From assembly GCA_012295275.1 (NCBI GenBank), contig CM022677.1, positions 22,722,990-22,786,989 of the forward strand: 64,000 nucleotides of DNA, read 5' to 3'. This document shows positions 21,398-32,504 of this stretch, piece by piece. The position numbers and the translations under genes were made by a program. How positions within the stretch are numbered: position 1 is the stretch's first letter; every line of letters begins with the position of its first letter. The DNA is from Chrysomallon squamiferum. Lineage: Eukaryota; Mollusca; Gastropoda; Neomphalida; Peltospiridae. The notes beneath the pieces are model-generated. The model did no database searches. It saw nothing but the letters and a program-made list of their open reading frames with translations, and had not been told where the DNA came from.

Positions 21398-24300
21398 CGT
21401 GCGTGTGTCTGAGATTTGACAGATACACACAACATGGAGTCAAGTGATATGTTTATATATAAAAAAATGAAACTGAAACTTAATAAAATTAAGGTTTCTT
21501 AGAACTTCACCAGGGTTAGAAGTGAGTCAAAGTTTAGTAGACATAGGGCTGTATTTTTTATTTTAAACAACCATATCAGTTTTGATTTATTTATGTAATT
21601 GTCTGTTTGCTTATTTATTTTTATTTTTATTTTTTTTCAGCAGCATCAGTATCTGTTTGTTAATTTTGTTTATTTAATTATTATTATTATTATTAGTAAT
21701 AGTAGTAGTAGTAGTAGTAGTAGTGGTAGCAGCAGTATCTGTTAATTTTGTTTATTTATTTATTTGTTTCAGCTGGGAATGTCACCTCTTCACTTCACTG
21801 CCCAGTCTCATCCATGTCACATTTCATTTCTTTCTTTCTTCATTTCTTTCTTTATTTATTTCTTTCTTTCTTTATTTATTTCTTTATTTATTTATATATT
21901 TATATATATATTTATTTATTTGTTTGTTTATTTGTTTATATATTTATTTATTTATTTGTTTATTTATTTACATATTTCTTTATTTGTTTATTTATTTGTT
22001 TATTTGTTTATTTATTTGTTTATTTGTTTATTTATTTCAGCTGGGAACGTCACCACTTCACTTTGCTGCGCAGTTTGGTCACTGTCACATTTCCTTTATT
22101 TATTTCTTTCTTTATTTCTTTCTTTATTTATTTCTTTATTTATTTGTTTGTTTATTTCTTTATTTATTTCTTTATTTCTTTATTTGTTTATTTCTTTCTT
22201 TATTTCCTTTCTTTCTTTATTTCTTTGTTTGTTTATTTATTTCTTTATTTCTTTCTTTCTTTATTTGTTTATTTGTTTATTTGTTTATTTATTTATTTGT
22301 TTCAGCTGGGTACGTCACCTCTGCACTTCGCTGCGCAGTTTGGTCACTGTCGGACGGCCGAGGTGTTGCTGAGAGCAGGAATAAGTCGAGACGCTCGGAC
22401 CAAAGTGGACCGCACCCCCTCCACGTGGCAGCCCAGGAGGGTCACCTTGAAATAGTGGAGCTGCTCCTCGCCAACTCAGCAGATGTTGATGCCAAAGACA
22501 TGGTAAGAAAAACATTCCTGAACCCAGCCACTGGTTGGTTAAAAACATTCCTGAACCCAGCCACTGGTCAGGTTAAAAACATTCCTGAACCCAGCCACTG
22601 GTCAGGTTAAAAACATTCCTGAACCGAGCCAGTGGTCAGGTTAAAAACATTCCTGAACCCAGCCACTGGTCAGGTTAAAAACATTCCTGAACCCAGCCAG
22701 TGGTCAGGTTAAAAACATTCCTGAACCCAGCCACTGGTCAGGTTAAAAACATTCCTGAACCCAGCCACTGGTCAGGTTAAAAACATTCTGAACCCAACCA
22801 GCCGTCGGGTTAAAAACATTCCTGAACCCAGCCACTGGTCAGGTTAAAAACATTCCTGAACCGAGCCAGTGGTCAGGTTGAAAACATTCCTGAACCCAAC
22901 CAGCCAGTTGTTCCTGAACCCAGCCACTGGTTTTGTTAAAAATAACCCAACCAGCAAGGGTTAAAAACATTCCTGAACCCAGCCAGCCGTGGGTTAAAAA
23001 CATTCCTGAACCGGAGCCAGTGGTCAGGTTGAAAACACTGAACCCAGCCACTGGTCAAAAAAACATTGAACCCAGCCACTGGTCAGGTTGAAAACATTCC
23101 TGAACTGAATTGAATACCAGCAAGCTGACACTGGTGAATTGAATACCAGCAAGCTGACACTGGTGAATTGAATACCAGCAAGCTGACACTGGTGAATTGA
23201 ATACCAGCAAGCTGACACTGGTGAATTGAATACCAGCAAGCTGACACTAGTGAACTGAATACTAGCAAGCTGACACTGGTGAACTGAATACCAGCAAGCT
23301 GACACTGGTGAATTGAATACCAGCAAGCTGACACTGGTGAATTGAATACCAGCAAGCTGACACTGGTGAATTGAATACCAGCAAGCTGACACTGGTGAAT
23401 TGAATACTAGCAAGCTGACACTAGTGAATTGAATACCAGCAAGCTGACACTGGTGAATTGAATACTAGCAAGCTGACACTGGTGAATTGAATACCAGCAA
23501 GCTGACACTGGTGAATTGAATACCAGCAAGCTGACACTGGTGAACTGAATACCAGCAAGCTGACACTAGTGAATTGAATACCAGCAAGCTGACACTGGTG
23601 AATTGAATACTAGCAAGCTGACACTGGTGAACTGAATACCAGCAAGCTGACACTAGTGAACTGAATACCAGCAAGCTGACACTAGTGAACTGAATACCAG
23701 CAAGCTGACACTGGTGAACTGAATACTAGCAAGCTGACACTAGTGAACTGAATACCAGCAAGCTGACACTAGTGAACTGAATACCAGCAAGCTGACACTG
23801 GTGAATTGAATACTAGCAAGCTGACACTAGTGAACTGAATACCAGCAAGCTGACACTGGTGAATGGAACAGGAACTGCATAGTGACTGGGTTTTTTAACA
23901 AATACAGGTTCTTCCCTTCCCCCTACCCTCCAGAAAAAGTTTATTTTTGTTTTTTCTACAGCTAAAACTCATACACTGGAATGTGATGTGTTTATTACGG
24001 AACTCAATACACTGGAATGTGATGTGTTTATTGCGGAACTCAGTACACTGGAATGTGATGTGTTTATTATAACTCACACTGGAATGTGATGTGTTTATTG
24101 CGGAACTCAGTACACTGGAATGTGATGTGTTTATTGAGGAACTCAGTACACTGGAATGTGATGTGTTTATTGCGGAACTCAGTACACTGGAATGTGATGT
24201 GTTTATTACGGAACTCAGTACACTGGAATGTGATGTGTTTATTGAGGAACTCAGTACACTGGAATGTGATGTGTTTATTGCGGAACTCAGTACACTGGAA

Positions 24301-25749
24301 TGTGATGTGTTTATTGCGGAACTCAGTACACTGGAATGTGATGTGTTTATTGCGGAACTCAGTACACTGGAATGTGATGTGTTTATTGCGGAACTCAGTA
24401 CACTGGAATGTGATGTGTTTATTGAGGAACTCTGTACACTGGAATGTGATGTGTTTATTATGAACCCAAACACTGGAATGTGATGTGTTTATTTATGGGT
24501 AGACTGGAATGTGATGTGTTTATTGCGGATGTCAGTACACTGGAATGTGATGTGTTTATTGCGGAACTCAGTACACTGGAATGTGATGTGTTTATTGAGG
24601 GTGATGTGTGACAGGACAATGTGCCTCATTCTGAGCTCACCAACTGTGACAGCAGTTCTCAGTGATCCTCACAGTCAGGAATCCAGCCATGCTTGTTTCT
24701 GTCTTCCCCCCACAGCATTAGTTCAGTGGGTTCAGATGAGGCAAATACAGAGCAGAGATGTTTTCAAGGATTGATCCTGTCCCCAAACCTCTGTGGGCGG
24801 GGCGAGGCCCTGGTCCACTTGAAGAGCTGACGAAGACAAGCACACACTTCTTTGTGACATCACAACACATTACCTACTTCCTCATTACCTACTGCCTCAT
24901 TACCTACTTCCTCATTACCTGCCGCCTCATTACCTGCTTCCTCATTACCTGCCGCCTCATTACCTGCTTCCTCATTACCTACTTCCTCATTACCTGCTTC
25001 CTCATTACCTGCTTCCTCATTACCTGCTTCCTCATTACCTGCTTCCTCATTACCTGCTGCCTCATTACCTGCTTCCTCATTACCTACTGCCTCATTACCT
25101 GCTTCCTCATTACCTGCCTCCTCATTACCTGCTTCCTCATTACCTGCTTCCTCATTACCTGCTTCCTCATTACCTGCTTCCTCATTACCTGCTGCCTCAT
25201 TACCTGCTGCCTCATTACCTACTTCCTCATTACCTGCCACCTCATTACCTGCCACCTCATTACCTGCCGCCTCATTACCTGCCGCCTCATTACCTGCCGC
25301 CTCATTACCTACTTCCTCATTACCTGCTTCCTCATTACCTACTTCCTCATTACCTGCTTCCTCATTACCTGCTTCCTCATTACCTGCTGCCTCATTACCT
25401 ACTGCCTCATTACCTACTTCCTCATTACCTACTTCCCCAAAATTAGTCTTCTGTTTTTGTGTACTTCATTTTATGACAGCTCTGTGTTTGCAGAGTTCAG
25501 ATGTTTTGTGCTGTTTTATTGTCATTCTCTGTGATAAGCAGAAGTAGGTCACACAAAACAAAGAAACAATAGCTTATGTATAAAATTTTGCAGTATTGGT
25601 TTTGTATGATTCTGTAGATTCTTTTTCAGATGTCTGTGACTTAATGCTTTTATTTACTTACATACTTAAATGTACTGTATATTTAAATGACTACTTGTTT
25701 TACTGAGTTAATAACAATATTATTATACTATAATACTGTTGAGAGAGAG

Positions 25750-25825
<76 letters not shown>

Positions 25826-26062
25826 GCAGCCAGTCACAGAGTAAGAATCCAATGATTCCAATGATAAAGAAAAATGTACTTGACAAATAAAAGTGTTTTT
25901 AGACGACTGTTTTATTATTTTTGTTTTTCTAGCTGAAAATGACTCCACTTCACTGGGCTACAGAAAAAGGACATCTTCCTGTCATTGAAGCCTTACTGCG
26001 GCATGCAGCAGACGTCACTTTTGAAAACAAGGTCAGTTTTATCATTATTATCATTATCATTA

Positions 26063-26107
<45 letters not shown>

Positions 26108-29100
26108 GTTTGGGGTTTTTGTTGCTTTTTTCAAGTGGTTATGTCTGCTAAGAAAGGACTACTACTACTACTACTTCTACTGCAACTACAACTGTCTACT
26201 ATAACTGTCTACTATTGTTGTTGTTGTTATTGTAGTTATTTTAACAAACTATATCCTGTTTTGCTCTGTTTGTATTTTCTTCAACAGTGTTATTGTGTTA
26301 TTAAATGCCACTAGATGAGCAGTTATACCACAGATTTGAATCAACAAGTGAAATTTATCATTAAAGGACTGAAATTACAGTTCATTTCAGATGTCTAGTT
26401 AGAAATTTTAGTAACATTGAAATTGCTTTTCAGGTATTTATTTTAAAAATTTCATACTTAGTGAGATGTACACGTGTTTTTCACATGTAAATTTACTACT
26501 TTTACCTGACTGCACATCACAGTTTCACATAGAAATGATTTTAAAATATTTTAAGTACTTGTCTTTCAGTTTGATCACACTCCTCTCGACATTGCCATTA
26601 GCAACGGAAGAACTGATCTAGCACAGATCATCCAGCTTGCTCAGGTAAATCTAAATCTCTTAATGAAAGTTTGTAACAGGATTATCTAAATCTGTTAATG
26701 AAAGTTTGTAACAGGATTATCTAAATCTGTTAATGAAAGTTTGTAACAGGATTATCTAAATCTGTTAATGAAAGTTTGTAACAGGATTATCTAAATCAGT
26801 TAATGAAAGTTTGTAACAGGATTATCTAAATCTGTTAATGAAAGTTTGTAACTTGATTATTTAAATGTCTTACTTTGTAACATGTGAAGTTACAACATGA
26901 GAAAGATTTATTGAAAAACTGATCAAAATAGAATATCAGTGCAAACAGTGAACGTGTGTGTGTGTGTGTGTGTGTGGGCTATTGTTTTTATGTGTAAAAT
27001 ATTTCACTGCATTTTCAGCACACTGATTTAGCATGTGCAGAAGGTGAGACAGTTACCATAGAAACAACAGAGAATCAAACTGTAGATGGATTGGTGAACA
27101 CAGACGATGACATCAATGAAGCCGACAGTAAGTATTTATTTTTAAACACAGTTTACTGTGTTTAAACACACACCTAGTTTTACTGTGTTTATTTTTAAAA
27201 AGAGTAGTTTTACTGTGTTTATTTTTTAAAAGAGTAGTTTTACTGTGTTTATTTTTTAAAAGAGTAGTTTTACTGTGTTTTTTTTTAAAAAGAGTAGTTT
27301 TACTGTGTTTTTTTTAAAAAAGTAGTTTTACTGTGTTTATTTTTAAAAAGAGTAGTTTTACTGTGTTTATTTTTAAAAAGAGTAGTTTTACTGTGTTACT
27401 TATAATTTTTTTTGAGTTATAATGTGCTGATCACTTGTTAACTGTTAGAACTAGCAAATTGGAAACCAAACATTTACACAGCTTGTTTTTGTACAGCAAA
27501 TGCAAAAATGTTAGTATTAAAAATGTTTATTTCAATAAAGTGTAGTTGTGTTTTGTAGTAAAACATGAGCTAATAAGCCTGTCTGTACTGTGAATTTGAT
27601 AAAATGTTTATACCGACATTGATGTAAAATGTCATATGAATGTGAACTTGATAAATTTCAGTTTGAGTTAACAAATATTATAGACTTGACACTGTTTAAG
27701 TTTGTGTATAACCTATTAATACTTTAGTGCATTGTTAAAGATCTGATATAATTATTTTATAATGTTACAAATGTAGATAACAGAGTTATTTTATAATACC
27801 ATAAAATGAATATAGTAAAGTTATTGTGCAATCTTCTACATGCATGTAATAAAGTTATTTATAATGTTATAAATGTATATAATAAAGTTATTTTATAATG
27901 TTAAAAATGTATGTATATAATAAAGTTATTTTATAATGTTATAAATGTATGTATGTAATAAAGTTATTTTATAATGTTATTATAGATTTTGATTTGACAG
28001 AATCGGGGACTAACGCAGATCAGAGCAGTACATCTGTACTGGCCACACTGGCCGCACTCGCAGAGGCCACCGCACCGCGATCAAATACACAGAGTGAGTA
28101 CTCACATTTAGTATGTCAAATACACAGTAAGTACTGTCATTTAGCACATCAAATACACAGTGTGAGTACTGTCATTTAGTACGTCAAATACACAGTGAAT
28201 ACTGTCATTTAGTACGTCAAATACACAGTGAATACTGTCATTTAGTACGTCAAATACACAGTGTGAGTACTGTCATTTAGTACGTCAAATACACAGTGAG
28301 TACTGTCATTTAGTACGTCAAATACACAGTGTGAGTACTGTCATTTAGTACGTCAAATACACAGTGAGTACTGTCATTTAGTACGTCAAATACACAGTGT
28401 GAATACTGTCATTTAGTACGTCAAATAGACAGTGAGTACTGTCATTTAGTACGTCAAATACACAGTGTGAGTACTGTCATTTAGTAGGTCAAATACACAG
28501 TGAGTACTGTCATTTAGTACATCAAATACACAGTGTGAGTACTGTCATTTAGTACGTCAAATACACAGTGTGAGTACTCACATTTAGTACGTCAAATACA
28601 CAGTGAATACTGTCATTTAGTACGTCAAATACACAGTGAATACTGTCATTTAGTACGTCAAATACACAGTGAATACTGTCATTTAGTACGTCAAATACAC
28701 AGTGAATACTGTCATTTAGTACGTCAAATACACAGAGAGTACTGTCATTTAGTACATCAAATACAGTGTGAGTACTCATTTAGTATGTCAAATACACAGT
28801 GAGTACTGTCATTTAGTACATCAAATACACAGTGAGTACTCATTTAGTAGGTGAAATACACAGTGAGTACTCATTTAGGTCAAATACACAGTGAGTACTG
28901 TCATTTAGTAGGTGAAATACACTGTGAGTACTCACATTTAGTACGTCAAATACAGTGAGTACTGTCATTTAGTATGTCAAATACACAGAGTGAGTACTGT
29001 CATTTAGTATGTCAAATACACAGTAAGTACTGTCATTTAATACGTCAAATACACAGTGAGTACTGTCATTAAGTACATCAAATACACAGTGTGAGTACTC

Positions 29101-30411
29101 ACATTTAGTACGTCAAATACAGAGTGAGTACTCACACTTAGTACGTCAAATACACAGACTATTTATTAGCACATACACACAAACTGTTAGCACATACACA
29201 CAGACTGTGTATTTATTAGCACATACACACAAACTGTATTTATTAGCACATACACACAAACTGTGTATCTATTAGCACATACACAAACTGTGTATTTATT
29301 AGCACATACACACAAACTGTGTATCTATTAGCACATACACAAACTGTATTTACTTTCAGGTGTGAGTTCAACGGAGGCAATGACGTGGCTGGAGTCACAA
29401 GGGATCACGATGATCTCCTCAACAGACGGCGGTGGACTCATCACATCGGCAGTTGACAACGGACAAACAGTCTCACTGACAGGTTAGTTACTTGTCTGTC
29501 TGTCTGTGTGTCTGTGAGTGTTGAAAACAGACAAACAGTCTTACTGACAGTTTAGTTACTTGTCTGTGTGTCTGTGTGTGTGAGTGTGAGTGTTGACAAC
29601 GGACAAACAGTCTCACTGACAGGTTAGTTAGTTGTCTGTGTGTCTGTGTGTGTGTGTGTTGACAATGGACAAACAGTCTCACTGACAGGTTTGTTACTTG
29701 TCTGTGTGTCTGTGTGTGTTGACAATGGACAAACAGTCTATCTGACAGGTTAGTTAGTTGTCTGTGTGTCTGTGTGTGTTGACAATGGACAAACAGTCTC
29801 ACTGACAGGTTAGTTAGTTGTCTGTGTGTCTGTGTGTGTGTGTGTGTTGACAATGGACAAACAGTCTCACTGACAGGTTATTTAGTTATTTATTTATTTG
29901 TTTATTGACAGAAGCAGGTAAGATAGCTCTAAACATAATCAGACAACAGCAAGGTTTGAAGACAGAGCCAGACCAGGACACCTCACTGGAGACAGTGGTA
30001 GGAGACACGGATCAGGTAAAATCTTTTTATTTCTTAACTTTTTATTTTATTGTTTGTCTGTTTGTTCTTTTATTTATTTATTTGTTTATTCACCTTTTTA
30101 TTTATTTATTTACTGATTGATTTATTTAATTTACTGACTTGTTTATGCATTTAGAAACTTGTTTGTTTTATTTTATTTCATTTCATTTCATTTTATTTTA
30201 GTAACTTATTTGTCTGTTTGTTTATAGAAAGTGATAACAATAGTAGCAGAAGATCAGAATGAAAGCATTAGTGCAGATCCTGTCAACTCCATCGTCGTGA
30301 CGATGCAGGAAGACGGGTCAGTGCCTGACCTTCCAGTCGACATCATCGTCCACACAGAAGGTCTGTCATTACACACAGACACACACACACAGACACACAT
30401 ACACACAGACA

Positions 30412-30456
<45 letters not shown>

Positions 30457-32470
30457 ACAGACACATACATACACACACATACATACACACACATACATAC
30501 ACAGACACATACATACACACACATACATACACAGACACACATACACATACACACACACATACATACACAAACACATACACACACACACAGACATACACAC
30601 ACATACATACACACATAGGCACACACACATACACAAACACACATACACAGATACACACATACATACACACACACTCACACACCTGGGTGTGAACTTTTTA
30701 GTCTTGTTGTAAGTGAGAACCTGTCATATGCCTGAACACTTCTGTGTATTGTATAAATACAAATAACTAATGTTTGTAAGGCACCAAGAACTTCAGTTTT
30801 ATTCATTGTTTTCTGCTGATTCTTGTTAGTATCTGTGTAATAGACACATACATACACACACACTGTAATAAACACATATATACACATACACACACACTGA
30901 TTCCTATTAGTATATGTGTAATAGACACATATACACACACACACTGTGTAATAAACACATATATACACATACATGTGTAATAAACACATATATACACATA
31001 CACACACACGCTGATTCCTATTAGTATCTGTGTAATAGACACATATATACACACACACTGTGTAATAAACACATATATACACATACATGTGTAATAAACA
31101 CATATATACACATACACACAAACATACACACACATGCTGATTTCTATTAGTATCTGTGTAATAGACACATACATACACTTTCCCAGTCTGTCAAACAGGA
31201 AACATTGTAAACATGTTCACAGTCTGAACATATCGGCCATGTCGGCTTAGGCTGCTGAGGTTTTTCAGAATCAAGCGGTTTTCATTTCTTACTGAGTCTA
31301 CTACACCAAACACCCAGTCACCACTATGAACATCAAGAAAAATATCAGTGGCTGTGTAACTGAACTCTTCACCTGTCAACAGACAAGTTGTTGTTTGTCT
31401 TTTAGAATGTGCCTACATGCAGTGTGGTTGTGGTAACCATGTTATAGGTCACTGATGTCATTTTGACCATAAAATCACTTTCTTCATTCTAAGATGGAGC
31501 CTTTGCAAAACATTCCTGATAATAATAATAGCAACAACAACAACAACAATAATTTAATTACAACAGTTTTTATTAAAACTGAAAGAAGTTCTTCTGCTGT
31601 GTTGTTTTAGTTTTTGTGATGTGTGATTTTAAAGAGCACCTTCAGAAACAAAAAACAAAGTAATAAAAACGAAATCAGGTGATGGACTGTTCAAAACTTG
31701 TACAGTCGGTCAGTAATCAGAAACGTCAGTCAGTAATCAGAAAGGTCAGTCAGAAAACCACTGACCAGTACATAACATCTGCACAATAGACAATGTCTTG
31801 TGAGGTGTCTTCCTGTTAATATGTAAAAGATATTGTAAATGTTCAAGCTGTTTAATTGTAGAGTTCTTTTTTGTTAAATTTTATTTTTCTATCCAGATGT
31901 TGTTTTGTTACTAATATGTGTGTTTGTTGTTTTGATACAAACAGAAGACAGTGGAGAGCCTGCTAGAAAGAAAATAAAGATTGAGGCTGAGGAGTCCGTA
32001 TGTTGTTTTGTTACTAATATGTGTGTTTGTTGTTTTGATACAAACAGAAGACAGTGGAGAGCCTGCTAGAAAGAAAATAAAGATTGAAGCTGAGGAGTCC
32101 GTAGAGGAATCGTTGTTTTGGAATATGTGTCTGTTGTTTTGATTCAGAAACCCAGTGGAGAGCCTGCTAGCAGCAGGAGTCCGTAGCCCCTTGCAGCAGA
32201 CGCCATTACAGGAAAAGAGGAACAAATTGAAATTGTAAGTTTGTGTGGCATTTCTTCTTTTTGGGGGGAGGGGTTTGTTTGTGTAAACAGGCATACATGT
32301 TTGTTTTTGTAAATGTGTGTGTGTGTGTGTGTGTGTGTAAATGGATGTACATGTGTTTGTGTAAACAGGCATACATGTTTGTTTTTGTAAATGTGTGTGT
32401 GTTTGTGTGTGTGTGTGTAAATGGATGTACATGTGTTTGTGTAAACAGGCATACATGTTTGTTTTTGTAA

Positions 32471-32504
<34 letters not shown>

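Noticed and set aside
21723-22610. Plus-strand ORFs of 202-295 codons rich in Phe/Leu/Tyr
   Set aside because: They run through (TTTA/TTTC)n intron and decoy exon fragments; only the ankyrin portion at 22306-22502 is genuine.
23966-24600. 36-bp repeat as a CRISPR-like array or coding repeat
   Set aside because: Units are directly abutting with no unique spacers, and the host is a eukaryote; no start, stop or splice signals support a protein.
24866-25438. Coding repeat LITCF / [10 protein letters not shown]
   Set aside because: A 15-bp period leaves every frame open on both strands; no gene context.
28094-29160. CRISPR array
   Set aside because: Same repeat throughout with no distinct spacers; it is a donor-containing intronic tandem repeat.
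30254-31178. Cys/Val- and Thr/His-rich ORFs
   Set aside because: Frames of (CA)n repeats.
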